64,000 bases of DNA, from NCBI GenBank assembly GCA_963973795.1, contig CAXBAF010000005.1, forward strand, positions 62,001 through 126,000. The letters run 5' to 3'. Source of the stretch: UBA1926 sp002337215. Lineage in GTDB: Bacteria > Planctomycetota > Phycisphaerae > Phycisphaerales > UBA1924. Shown in pieces: positions 16,920 through 25,147 of this stretch. Below the pieces are notes generated by a model. That model searched no databases and was not told the origin of the DNA. It worked only from the letters and a program-made list of their open reading frames with translations. A program made the position numbers and the translations under genes. Position 1 is the first letter of the stretch; every line of letters starts with the position of its first letter.

Positions 16920-17690
16920 ATGTCGATCCGAGATCGTTCCGCCGTCGCCCAGACGCTGGCCGCACTGTCGGCAATCGCCGTTTCGGCGACCGCCGAGCCC
17001 GTGCAGACGTTCGGCGGGGGGATCGCGATCACCGACGACGCCGCGGGCCTGAGCGTCGATGTCAACGCCGACGGGGTCTTCGATCTCCGCTTCGCGTACT
17101 TCGGCGTCTCGGTCAACAGCGTCTTCGGGTGGGACGCGGTCGTGAACCTCGCCGACGACGAGGCGGATGTCCGCTTCGCGACCAGCCTCGACGCGAACCA
17201 ACGCAGCGTCCACGCACGGTTCGAACTCGATGCCATCATCGGGCCCGCGATCGACACCGGGGGCTTCCCGTTCGGCGCGATCGCCTACGGCTCGCTCTTC
17301 GACGGCACCTCGGGAGGCCCATGGCTCGACATGGAGCCCGGCTTTGTCGGCTTCTCGTTCCTCGACACCCAGGGAGCCCGGCACTACGCGTGGGCCGAGG
17401 TCGAACTCGACAACGAGGACGACACCGGGTTCGGCTCGCTGATCCTCACCCGCATCGCCTACGAGACGGTCGCGGGCGTCCCCATCGCCGCGGGCGACGC
17501 GGGGCCTGTCGGGTGCAACCCCGCCGACCTCGCCGAGCCCTTCGGGACGCTCGACCTCGCCGACATCGCGGCGTTCGTGACCGCGTTCGTGGCGGGCGAC
17601 CAACTCGCCGACCTCGCCGAGCCGTTCGGTACCTTTGACCTCGCCGATATCACAGCATTCGTCACGGGGTTCACCGCCGGGTGCCCCTGA
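16920..17690 (+). CDS. Secreted GC-type dockerin protein, tandem paralogue A
   Basis: A 256-residue protein with a weak signal peptide (ALSAIAVSATAEP) and a strong AGGAGG site 4 bases before the ATG. The body is about 170 residues with the marks VNSVFGWDAVV, GPAIDTGGFPFGAIAYG, SGGPWLDMEPGFVGFSF and HYAWAEVELDN, which recur in the next two genes. The body ends PIAAGDAGPVGC, and the tail is the double dockerin-like motif (NPADLAEPFGTLDLADI, then AEPFGTFDLADI) ending TAGCP. This is the most regular GC-type dockerin tail in the window. The body domain is not one I can name; the conserved HYGWAE-type strand suggests a small beta-sandwich. Confidence 0.85.
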   Translation: MSIRDRSAVAQTLAALSAIAVSATAEPVQTFGGGIAITDDAAGLSVDVNADGVFDLRFAYFGVSVNSVFGWDAVVNLADDEADVRFATSLDANQRSVHARFELDAIIGPAIDTGGFPFGAIAYGSLFDGTSGGPWLDMEPGFVGFSFLDTQGARHYAWAEVELDNEDDTGFGSLILTRIAYETVAGVPIAAGDAGPVGCNPADLAEPFGTLDLADIAAFVTAFVAGDQLADLAEPFGTFDLADITAFVTGFTAGCP

Positions 17691-17734
17691 TGCAACGTTG
17701 ACTCTGACTCGACGTCCAGCATAAGGAACCACCG

Positions 17735-18508
17735 ATGACCACCGACCATCCAGCGCGCACCTGTATCGCCGCGATGACCCTCGCCTCCGCAACCATCTTG
17801 GCGAGCGCCACGCCGAGGCTGTTCCGTGGGTGGAGCGTCCCGATCGAGGACGGCGAGCGCATCGAGTTCAACCTCGTCGGCCTGCAGGGCCCGGCGGGTA
17901 TCCCGGAACTCATCTTTGAATACAACGGCGCGTCTGTCTTCGGTGCGCTCGGCTGGGAAGCCCGCATCGAAGGGGGCGACCCCGCGGCGGACGTCCGCTT
18001 CGCAGGCTTCATCGACGACGACTCCTCAAGCGTTCACGCCCGTCTCCCGCTCGGCGCCATCATCGGTCCAGAGATCGACAACGGATTCGGGTTCGGCGTC
18101 ATCGCCTACGACGTGGGCGGCGGCGCCGCCGGAAGCGGCGCCTGGCGCGACCAGGTCCCCGGCTATGTCGGATTCTCCTTCCTCGACGAGCAGGGCGAAC
18201 GCCACTACGGCTGGCTCGAGGTCCGCCTCGATAACCAGAACAACCCCGCCTCCGGCGCCATGGCCTTCGGGCGCATCGCATACGAGACCCGGCCCGACAC
18301 GCCGATCGCCGCGGGCGATTTCCGGTACGGCCCCGCCTGCAACATCGCGGATCTGGGTGACCCCGCCGGGACCGTCGACCTCGGGGACATCGCCGAGTTC
18401 ATCTTTCTCAAGACCGGCGGCACCCTCGACCTGACCAGCGATGGGGTCTGCGACCTCGCCGACATCGCGGCGTTCGTGACCGGCTTCTACGACGAGTGTG
18501 TCCGCTAA
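17735..18508 (+). CDS. Secreted GC-type dockerin protein, tandem paralogue B
   Basis: A 257-residue paralogue of its neighbours with an AAGGAA site before the ATG. The N-terminus (CIAAMTLASATILASATP) looks like a signal peptide. Shared marks are SVFGALGWEARI, IIGPEIDNGFGFGVIAYD, VPGYVGFSFLDEQGERHYG and WLEVRLDNQN. The C-terminal tail is divergent: PACNIADLGDPAGTVDLGDI is normal, but the second half (LTSDGVCDLADIAAFV) carries an extra cysteine and the protein ends DECVR rather than GCP. It begins 44 bases after paralogue A and is likely co-transcribed with it. Confidence 0.83.
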   Translation: MTTDHPARTCIAAMTLASATILASATPRLFRGWSVPIEDGERIEFNLVGLQGPAGIPELIFEYNGASVFGALGWEARIEGGDPAADVRFAGFIDDDSSSVHARLPLGAIIGPEIDNGFGFGVIAYDVGGGAAGSGAWRDQVPGYVGFSFLDEQGERHYGWLEVRLDNQNNPASGAMAFGRIAYETRPDTPIAAGDFRYGPACNIADLGDPAGTVDLGDIAEFIFLKTGGTLDLTSDGVCDLADIAAFVTGFYDECVR

Positions 18509-18681
18509 AAGGAACGATCAATACACGAACAAGGCGACGTAAATCTGGCTGATCGGGCCTGACCTCGTGGTTTGATCCGGGTTTGGATTCGTCCGAACCA
18601 TCCGGACCGCTTCCGTGGAGGGAGGCCGGTTTCCATATGTCTTGCACGCCGGGTGCCCCTGAGCCAACGCATATTACATTC

Positions 18682-18711
18682 TTGACGAACGGTGCCGCAA
18701 TCGGATAAAAT
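18682..18711 (+). promoter_or_regulatory. Candidate sigma-70-type promoter for paralogue C
   Basis: TTGACG at 18682-18687 and TAAAAT at 18706-18711, 18 bases apart, in an AT-rich pocket of a very GC-rich region. It lies about 70 bases before the start of the third dockerin gene and would give it transcription separate from paralogues A and B. Confidence 0.6.
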
Positions 18712-18783
18712 ATCTTAGTTCGCGGGGTTTTCGTGGTTGCTCGCACGATCATATCGCGCCCCAGATCACGGAGGTTCTTTCCG

Positions 18784-19542
18784 ATGCGCATCCCAACCCT
18801 GCTTGCCGTGTGCTCCGCCCTCGCCTTCGCGAGCGGCATTCATGCCGAGCCGACAATCGCCCTGTCGATTCCCGCTTCGATCACGGATAGGAGCACCGGG
18901 TACGCATTCGACGTCAACAGCGACGGGACGCCGGACCTGCACTTCGCATTCCGGGGAGAGTCAGTGAACAACGTCTTCGGGTGGGACGCCTTTGTCGGCC
19001 CCGCGCCGGGGCCGGGCGCGACCTTCGTCCGGTTCGGCGGTGAACTCGATGAATTCGGCACACCCGTCCTCGCACGCTTTGTCCCCGGCGAGCCGGTCGG
19101 CCCCGCCATCGACGACGGGCTTAACGCCGGTGTGATCGCCTACGAGGAGTATTTCACCGGGGCCTCCGGCGGGGCGTGGCTCGATGGCGAGCCTGGCTTC
19201 ATCGGGTTCTCATTCTTCAGCGTGGACGCCCAGCGGCACTACGGCTGGGCCGAGCTCGAGGTGTACAACGTTGGCGATCCGCGCTGGGGCTACCTCCGCA
19301 TCACGCTGATCGCCTACGAGTCCGAGCCCGGCGTCCCGATCGCCGCGGGAAACGCCGGGAGCACCGACTGCACACCCATCGATTTCGCCGAGCCCTTCGG
19401 TACCATCGATCTGGCAGACATCGCGGTCTTCGTCACCGCCTTTGTCGCGGCAGATCTCTCGGCCGATATCAACGCCGACGGCCTGCTCGACCTCTCCGAT
19501 CTCACCGACTTCGTCACCTACTTCTTGCTCGATTGCCGATAG
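18784..19542 (+). CDS. Secreted GC-type dockerin protein, tandem paralogue C
   Basis: A 252-residue protein with a signal peptide (LLAVCSALAFASGIHAEP) and a CGGAGG site before ATG 18784; a GTG at 18733 is in frame but leaves no signal peptide at the N-terminus. Body marks match A and B: NNVFGWDAFVGP, GPAIDDGLNAGVIAYE, GASGGAWLDGEPGFIGFSF and HYGWAELEVYN, then GVPIAAGNAG. The C-terminal tail starts DCTPIDFAEPFGTIDLADI and ends LLDCR, so Cys is kept but the final GCP is not. Unlike A and B it has its own recognisable promoter. Confidence 0.85.
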   Translation: MRIPTLLAVCSALAFASGIHAEPTIALSIPASITDRSTGYAFDVNSDGTPDLHFAFRGESVNNVFGWDAFVGPAPGPGATFVRFGGELDEFGTPVLARFVPGEPVGPAIDDGLNAGVIAYEEYFTGASGGAWLDGEPGFIGFSFFSVDAQRHYGWAELEVYNVGDPRWGYLRITLIAYESEPGVPIAAGNAGSTDCTPIDFAEPFGTIDLADIAVFVTAFVAADLSADINADGLLDLSDLTDFVTYFLLDCR

Positions 19543-19743
19543 GCAGCGCATGCTCATGCGATCAAAGACAGAACAAAATGCCGTGCCCTCGCAGATTTTC
19601 GCCCACCGGCCCGCGAAGCACTCCGTTGACCCAATATCAGCGACCGCCTAACGTTGGGGCCCGCTCCGGTGGGACCGATCAGTCTGAACCCGAACTCGGC
19701 GGCCGCCGCATCGATGGTCGCGAGCCGCCTTGAGGAGTTTCTC

Positions 19744-19944
19744 ATGCTTCCCGCACAGCGCCAAAGCTATGGCCGTTCGCGCCGCCGCCGTTCGCACGAC
19801 GCCCTGACCCCCATCAAGCTCACCCGCTGCCCGCTCAGCGGCGAGACCAAAAAGCCCCACCGGGTTTCCAAGGACTCGGGCTACGTCCGCGCCGGGCTCC
19901 GTATCAGCGTCCCCAAGCTCGGCATCGGGACCGACCGGGTCTGA
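19744..19944 (+). CDS. rpmF: 50S ribosomal protein L32 with Cys-to-Ser zinc ribbon
   Basis: A 66-residue L32. The basic N-terminus (SYGRSRRRRSHDALTP) and KPHRVSKDSGY segment are typical. In zinc-binding L32 four cysteines form CxxC...CxxC; here only Cys29 remains and the other three positions are serines (Ser32, Ser42, Ser45), so zinc binding should be lost. A GAGGAG site lies 7 bases before the ATG; longer in-frame starts are not supported. It sits 175 bases before plsX, the usual bacterial rpmF-plsX pairing. A C-terminal extension (VRAGLRISVPKLGIGTDRV) is longer than in E. coli. Confidence 0.92.
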   Translation: MLPAQRQSYGRSRRRRSHDALTPIKLTRCPLSGETKKPHRVSKDSGYVRAGLRISVPKLGIGTDRV

Positions 19945-20119
19945 TCCTCAGGACCGTTCGTCGGGCCTGAGTCCGCCGGGCGTTAATGAACCCGGATCTG
20001 ACCCCGATCCGATCGCGGCGGCGATGCCTCTGATCTGGTAGCATTTCTGCGAGGCCGGGCGTCGTCCCGGCCTCTGTTTTCGCGCACACGCTCTCCAAGC
20101 GCTCAGAAGGGAATCTCCG

Positions 20120-21148
20120 ATGCGCATCGCGGTGGATGTCATGGGCGGCGATCACGCCCCCGACGCGATCCTCAAGGGATGTCTCGACGCCCTCGAACAC
20201 CTCGATGGTGACGACACCCTCGTCCTCATCGGCCCCTCGGCCCTGCTCAACGAGCAGCTCGACGAACGCGGCGTGCGCGACCACCGCATCGAGATCCTCG
20301 ACGCTCCCGACGTCATCCCGATGGCAGAGTCGCCCACCAAGGCCGTCCGCCAGCGCACGGAATCGTCCATCGTCAAGATGGCGATCGCCGGCTCGCACAA
20401 GGTTGACAACCCGGTCGATGTCGTCATCAGCGCGGGCAACACCGGTGCCTGCGTCGCCGCGAGCATCATGCACATGAAGCGCCTGCCCGGCATCCACCGC
20501 CCGGGCATTGCCGTCACCGTCCCGGCTTTCCACGGGCCCATTGTCCTCTGCGACGCCGGCGCCAACCCCGAGCCCCGCGCCACCCACCTCTGGCAGTACG
20601 GCGTCATGGCCGGGGTCTACGCCAAAGAGGTTCTCGGTATCGAGAACCCCCGCGTCGCCCTCATGAACATCGGGTCCGAAGAGGGCAAGGGCTCCGAACT
20701 CGTCAAGGGTGCCCGCGACCTGCTCAAGGCCACGCCCGGCCTCAACTTCACGGGATACGTCGAAGGCCGTGACTTCTTCGCCGGCGCCGCCGATGTCATC
20801 ATCACCGACGGCTTCGTCGGCAACACCGTCCTGAAGATGGCCGAGGGCATGGCGAAGAGCCTCTTCCAGGCGATCGCCCAGGAGATCTTCGAGATCGACC
20901 CCAACATGGCGATCCAGTTCGAGCCCGTCGTCAAGCAGATCTACGCCAAGAACGACTACCACGAGTTCGGCGGCGCGCCCCTGCTCGGCGTCAACGGCGC
21001 GATGATGATCGCGCACGGCTCCAGCGAGTCCCGCACCATCAAGGCCGCCATCCGCAACGCCCGCGAGTTCGTCTCCCACGGCGTCAACGCGCACATCATC
21101 GAACGCATCGCCGAGGTCGAGCAGGCCGTCACGCCAGCCGGGGCGTAA
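20120..21148 (+). CDS. plsX: Phosphate acyltransferase PlsX
   Basis: A 342-residue enzyme making acyl-phosphate from acyl-ACP, the first step of the PlsX/PlsY route to phosphatidic acid. The start MRIAVDVMGGDHAPDAIL is the family hallmark, preceded by an AAGGGA site. Other markers are SAGNTGACVAASIM, LCDAGANPEPRATHLWQY, MNIGSEEGKGSELV and TDGFVGNTVLKMAEG. It follows rpmF and its partner plsY is at the other end of the window. A GC-rich hairpin 27 bases downstream probably ends the transcript. Confidence 0.97.
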   Translation: MRIAVDVMGGDHAPDAILKGCLDALEHLDGDDTLVLIGPSALLNEQLDERGVRDHRIEILDAPDVIPMAESPTKAVRQRTESSIVKMAIAGSHKVDNPVDVVISAGNTGACVAASIMHMKRLPGIHRPGIAVTVPAFHGPIVLCDAGANPEPRATHLWQYGVMAGVYAKEVLGIENPRVALMNIGSEEGKGSELVKGARDLLKATPGLNFTGYVEGRDFFAGAADVIITDGFVGNTVLKMAEGMAKSLFQAIAQEIFEIDPNMAIQFEPVVKQIYAKNDYHEFGGAPLLGVNGAMMIAHGSSESRTIKAAIRNAREFVSHGVNAHIIERIAEVEQAVTPAGA

Positions 21149-21174
21149 ACCGATCGTCGGATCAGAGCTTGTGC

Positions 21175-21202
21175 CACTGACCCGCTCGCGGGTCAGTGTT
21201 CT
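21175..21202 (+). terminator. Probable terminator hairpin after plsX
   Basis: A perfect 11-base stem, CACTGACCCGC / GCGGGTCAGTG, with a TC loop, followed by TTCT. The T-run is short, so termination may be partial. It lies between the convergent plsX and queC genes. Confidence 0.6.
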
Positions 21203-21216
21203 CCAACGTATATACC

Positions 21217-21256
21217 TCGGGTGCCACGGAGACACCGCATCGCGGTTTCTCCGTGT
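21217..21256 (-). repeat. Copy 1 of a three-copy hairpin repeat (GCCACGGAGA...TCTCCGTG)
   Basis: A nested palindrome: outer arms CACGGAGA / TCTCCGTG and an inner CCGC / GCGG stem. Its reverse complement matches the element at 62842-62881 at nearly every position over 40 bases, including the flanking GGCACCCGA. It lies in the convergent gap between plsX and queC. Confidence 0.8.
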
Positions 21257-21316
21257 TGAGTTGCGATCCGCACTGGAACCTTCGACCGTGTGATGTGACC
21301 GTACGACCGACCCGTT

Positions 21317-21350
21317 CTTGGAGAAGGCTCCGCCGTCTCCAAGGCACCCA
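21317..21350 (+). repeat. Copy 3 (diverged) of the hairpin repeat with paired stem changes
   Basis: CTTGGAGAAGGCTCCGCC followed by GTCTCCAAGGCACCCA. Compared with the other two copies the outer stem reads TTGGAGA / TCTCCAA instead of ACGGAGA / TCTCCGT, so both sides changed and pairing is kept; the inner stem is shortened. An extra flanking pair, GTTCTTG at 21314-21320 and CAAGAAC at 21353-21359, could form a competing structure. Confidence 0.65.
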
Positions 21351-21370
21351 AACAAGAACACAGGTACCGC

Positions 21371-22141
21371 TTAACTCACCGCGTACCGCGTCGGGTCCTT
21401 CACCCCCGCGTCCGCGAACCCGTTGCGCCGCAGCACGCATGAGTCGCACGCACCGCACGCCAGCCCCTCGGGGCTCGGGTCGTAGCACGAGTGCGTCAGC
21501 CCCAGATCGACGCCCAGCGTCGTCGCCGTGCGCACGATGTCGGCCTTCGTCATATCCGCCAGCGGCGTGTGCACATGGATCGGCTTCCCGCTGGGCCCCC
21601 GAAGCCCGGACCGCTGCTCGACGCCGATCCGCGTCGCGAGGTTCGCCGTCTGGTTGAACGAGTCGATGAACTCGGGACGGCAATCGGGGTACCCCGAGTA
21701 GTCGATCGCGTTCACCCCGCAGTACAGGTCTGCCGCCCCCAGCGTCTCGGCCCACGCGATCGCGATGGACAGAAAGATCAGGTTCCGCGCCGGCACATAC
21801 GTCACCGGGATCTCCGACGACATCGCCTCCTCGTCGCGGTTCTTGGGCACATCGATCGCGTCGGTCAGGGCCGACCCGCCGATCGACCGAAGATCGATCG
21901 GGAACACCAGCCGACCCGCGATCCCCAGCGACTCGGCCACCCGCGCCGCCGCCTCGAGCTCGACCTTGTGCCGCTGCGTGTAATCGAACGAGATCGCGTG
22001 GACCTCGAACCCCTCGCGCACCGCGATCGCCGCGGCCGTCGCGCTGTCCACCCCCCCGCTCAGCAACACCACCGCCCGAGGCGGCCCCGGTACTGTCTCG
22101 GACTCGGTCATCCCATCGGTTTCCGGCGTCACATCTGCCAT
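21371..22141 (-). CDS. queC: 7-cyano-7-deazaguanine synthase QueC
   Basis: A 256-residue enzyme converting 7-carboxy-7-deazaguanine to preQ0 with ATP and ammonia in queuosine synthesis. The ATP-pyrophosphatase loop is LLSGGVDSAT (Ser28 to Thr35). The zinc site is the cysteine cluster near 218-233: HSCYDP, then CGACDSCVLR. The internal CGVNAIDYSGYPDCRPEF segment is diagnostic for QueC. The first 20 residues are poorly conserved, and an internal ATG at codon 11 is an alternative start. No queD, queE or queF is adjacent. It is convergent with plsX. Confidence 0.96.
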   Translation of the reverse strand: MADVTPETDGMTESETVPGPPRAVVLLSGGVDSATAAAIAVREGFEVHAISFDYTQRHKVELEAAARVAESLGIAGRLVFPIDLRSIGGSALTDAIDVPKNRDEEAMSSEIPVTYVPARNLIFLSIAIAWAETLGAADLYCGVNAIDYSGYPDCRPEFIDSFNQTANLATRIGVEQRSGLRGPSGKPIHVHTPLADMTKADIVRTATTLGVDLGLTHSCYDPSPEGLACGACDSCVLRRNGFADAGVKDPTRYAVS

Positions 22142-22281
22142 GCGAGCAGAATAACGAACTCGCGACCCGGGGACTCTCCCGCCTCCCTCTCCCCCCGGGG
22201 GAGAGGGCCGGGGTGAGGGGCTGCCACTTCTTCTTCATCTCCGGGCCTCGATCGCACGACAGGATCGAATATCGTTTCACC

Positions 22282-23604
22282 ATGATCAGCACCATTCGAC
22301 TCATGCTCTCGCTCCTCGCAGTCGCCCTGTCGCCGGTGCTTCCTGGGGCGTGGGCGGAGCCAGATGGAGCGGATCCGGTCAATGACCGCCACTTCTTCTT
22401 CGACCTTGAGACACCGGGCGGACCGCTCCCCTTCGAAGTCGAAGGCCTTGTTGGCTGGCAGCAGTTCACGGGATTCACGATCATCAACGGCGAAGAGGAA
22501 GTCTCGATCCGCCGTACGGAGCACACGGTCGAGAACCGTCGCTTCACGGTCGTATCCGAGCTCGGTGGATTCGATTCGAAGTTCACACTGAAGGGTGTCA
22601 TGTTCGAGCCCACCGAAACATGGTTCGGCGCGTGGTCCATCCGCCGCCGCTCGGGCATTACGCATGTCCCCTTCAAGGTCCACGAGCGAAACCACCGCTT
22701 CGAACTCCCCGACACCCCACCAACCATCACCTCAGGCCGATACCGCGTCACCTTCGCCTCCTCCCCCGATGACCCCGCCGTCGGCCTCTTCACCATCAAC
22801 GACGACGGCACCGCGACCGGAACCTTCCTCACCACCACCGGCGACTACCGCTACCTCGCGGGCAACGCCGCGGGGGACACCCTCAAACTCTCCACCTTCG
22901 ACGGGGCCCACGCGTTCCTCTTCCACGCCGAGAAGCAAGCACACGGCTCGCTCACAGGCGACTTCTGGTCGGGCAACTGGTACCACGACACCTGGACGGC
23001 CGAGCCCGACCCCGACTTCCGCCTCCCAGACCCCTTCGCCCAAACCACGTACCGAGGCGACGCCGCTTCCCTCGAACGGCTCTCCTTCACCGACCTCGAA
23101 GGCATCCCGACCCCCGTCGGCGCCCTCGCCCCGCACGGCTCGCCCCGCATCGTCGAAGTCTTCGGCTCCTGGTGCCCCAACTGCCACGACGCCACCCGCT
23201 TGCTCAGCGAACTGCACGCGAATTACAAAGACCGGGGCCTCGTCGTGCTGGGACTCGCCTTCGAGCACAGCGAAGACGAAACCAAAGCAATCGAAGCCGT
23301 GCGCACATACAAGGACGACCTGCAGGTCGAATATCCGCTGCTCATCGCGGGCCTGAGCGACAAGAAGCGGGCGAGCGAGATGCTCCCCGTCCTAGACCGC
23401 GTGCGCTCGTTCCCGACCACCCTCTTCATCGACGCCGACGGCGATATCCGCGCCGTCCACTCGGGCTTTTCCGGCCCCGCGACCGGCGACGCCCACACCG
23501 AGCTCCGCGAACGGTTCACTGCCCACATCGAGGCGATGCTCGAAGAACGCGAATCGCAGGCGGCGAATCAGGCCGACATGCCGGCCGCGGTGCCCTCCGA
23601 TTGA
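22282..23604 (+). CDS. Exported TlpA-like thioredoxin-fold protein
   Basis: A 440-residue protein. The start at 22282 (MISTIRLMLSLLAVALSPVL) opens a signal peptide ending near WAEP. Residues about 25-285 are a beta-rich region with no motif I recognise, though the redoxin-associated lipoprotein-like domain of TlpA relatives is the natural comparison. From about 300 a thioredoxin fold is clear: IVEVFGSWCPNCHDATRLL holds the CxxC redox pair, FPTTLFIDADGDI holds the cis-proline strand. Probably a periplasmic thiol-disulfide reductase or sensor. It is divergent from queC and 42 bases ahead of the nucleotidyltransferase gene. Confidence 0.9.
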   Translation: MISTIRLMLSLLAVALSPVLPGAWAEPDGADPVNDRHFFFDLETPGGPLPFEVEGLVGWQQFTGFTIINGEEEVSIRRTEHTVENRRFTVVSELGGFDSKFTLKGVMFEPTETWFGAWSIRRRSGITHVPFKVHERNHRFELPDTPPTITSGRYRVTFASSPDDPAVGLFTINDDGTATGTFLTTTGDYRYLAGNAAGDTLKLSTFDGAHAFLFHAEKQAHGSLTGDFWSGNWYHDTWTAEPDPDFRLPDPFAQTTYRGDAASLERLSFTDLEGIPTPVGALAPHGSPRIVEVFGSWCPNCHDATRLLSELHANYKDRGLVVLGLAFEHSEDETKAIEAVRTYKDDLQVEYPLLIAGLSDKKRASEMLPVLDRVRSFPTTLFIDADGDIRAVHSGFSGPATGDAHTELRERFTAHIEAMLEERESQAANQADMPAAVPSD

Positions 23605-23646
23605 TCATCGCCTGCGCATCGGTCGTCCGTTCGATACAGTCTCCGC

Positions 23647-24969
23647 GTGAGCGATTCAACGAGCATCCCGACCGACAACTCACCGCGCGACCGCGCGGTC
23701 GAGATCGTGCGCACACTCCGCGACGCGAAGAAGACCGCCTACCTCGCGGGCGGCTGCGTGCGCGACGAATTGCTCGGGTTTGCCCCCACCGATTACGACG
23801 TCGCGACCGACGCGACGCCCGACGAGATCGCGCGGATCTTTCCGCGCACGAGCCTGGTTGGCGCCGCGTTCGGCGTCGTGCTCGTCCACCAGGGCAAGGG
23901 CAAGGCCGGCAAGGGGCTGACCACCGAGGTCGCGACCTTCCGCACCGACATCGGGTACGGCGACAAACGCCGGCCCGACCGCATCGAGTTCACCGACGCC
24001 GCCCACGACGCCCAGCGCCGCGACTTCACGATCAACGCGCTGTTTCTCGATCCGCTCGAGACCGGGTCGGACAGCGGCGAATCCGGGCACGGAAAGGTCA
24101 TCGACTTTGTGGATGGCCGCAGGGACTTGGAAGCCCGGGTCGTGCGCGCGGTGGGGGATCCGAACCAGCGGCTCGACGAGGACCACCTGCGCGCGCTCCG
24201 GGCCGTCCGCTTCGCCTGCCGCCTCGGCTTCGAGCTTGACAACGCGACGGCCGACGCGATCCGGGCGCACGCGAGCGAACTCACCGGCGTGAGCAACGAG
24301 CGCGTGGGCGAGGAGCTCCGCAAGATGCTCGCCCACCCGGCGCGGGCCCGGGCCGTGCGCATGATCGACGACCTGGGTCTCGACAATCCCACGCTCGGCA
24401 AGGCGACGGTCGAGAACTCGGGCGGCGACCACGACCTGCTCGCCAGGCTCGAGGACGACGCGGGATTCCCGCTCGCCCTGTCGGCCCTCGCGCTCGAGCG
24501 GCACGGGCGCGACCCGTTGGGCGCGGCAGCCGCGGACGCGATCGTGCGCTGGCGGTCGGCCCTGTGTTTGAGCAACGATGAACGCGACGCCGCGGCGCGG
24601 ATCCTCGAGACCCTGACCATCCTGCGAACGGCCTGGTTTGACGAGCCGGTCGCGAGGCAGAAGCGTGTCGCGACGGCGCGGTCGTTCCCGGATGCCCGCC
24701 GGCTGCTCGGGGCGGTCGATCTCGAACGGGCCGACCGGGTTGACGCCCGGCTCGGAGAACTCGAGCCGGTCGGCATGGGCCTCGCGCCCGCGCCGCTGCT
24801 GGACGGCGAATCCCTGATCCGCCTCGGGTTCCTGCCGGGTCCGCTGTTTGCTCGGGTCTTGGAAGGTGTCTATGACGGGCAATTGGACGGACGGGTGGCG
24901 GACTCCGCCCAGGCGGAACGCCTGGCGCGGGAACTCGCCCGTGAATATGGCGTCTCATCCAACGCTTAG
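23647..24969 (+). CDS. CCA tRNA nucleotidyltransferase / poly(A) polymerase family
   Basis: A 440-residue class II nucleotidyltransferase starting at GTG 23647. The signature LAGGCVRDELLG at 33-44 and the metal-binding DYD (Asp49, Asp51) in PTDYDVATDATPDE are present, followed by RRDFTINALF and the RLDEDHLRALRAVRFACRLG block that contacts the nucleotide. The C-terminal half is helical and RNA-binding. CCA-adding, A-adding and poly(A) polymerase forms cannot be separated from these motifs alone. A GKGKAGKG insert after the DYD strand is less usual. No HD domain is evident. Confidence 0.92.
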   Translation: MSDSTSIPTDNSPRDRAVEIVRTLRDAKKTAYLAGGCVRDELLGFAPTDYDVATDATPDEIARIFPRTSLVGAAFGVVLVHQGKGKAGKGLTTEVATFRTDIGYGDKRRPDRIEFTDAAHDAQRRDFTINALFLDPLETGSDSGESGHGKVIDFVDGRRDLEARVVRAVGDPNQRLDEDHLRALRAVRFACRLGFELDNATADAIRAHASELTGVSNERVGEELRKMLAHPARARAVRMIDDLGLDNPTLGKATVENSGGDHDLLARLEDDAGFPLALSALALERHGRDPLGAAAADAIVRWRSALCLSNDERDAAARILETLTILRTAWFDEPVARQKRVATARSFPDARRLLGAVDLERADRVDARLGELEPVGMGLAPAPLLDGESLIRLGFLPGPLFARVLEGVYDGQLDGRVADSAQAERLARELAREYGVSSNA

Positions 24970-25147
24970 ACTGTCCGTTCCGGCTCGCCGGGTGCTCGCG
25001 GGGTGGTGCCGGGGTGTCCGCCGAGCGGGGATCACCCTCTGGGCCGAGTCCGGCGGGCAACGCGCGATCGGGATGGGACGATCGGAGACGGGCAGCGACG
25101 ACTGTCGACACTGACGACCGGGGACAACCGGCAACGCAGACTGGAGC

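Noticed and set aside
16500..19550. Genomic island or prophage origin for the MazG-like and three dockerin genes
   Set aside because: No integrase, direct repeats, tRNA or clear shift in base composition at the edges; local duplication and inversion explain it as well.
21149..21370. preQ1 riboswitch controlling queC
   Set aside because: The structured region lies at the 3' end of queC, not upstream of its start at 22141, and matches a dispersed repeat instead.
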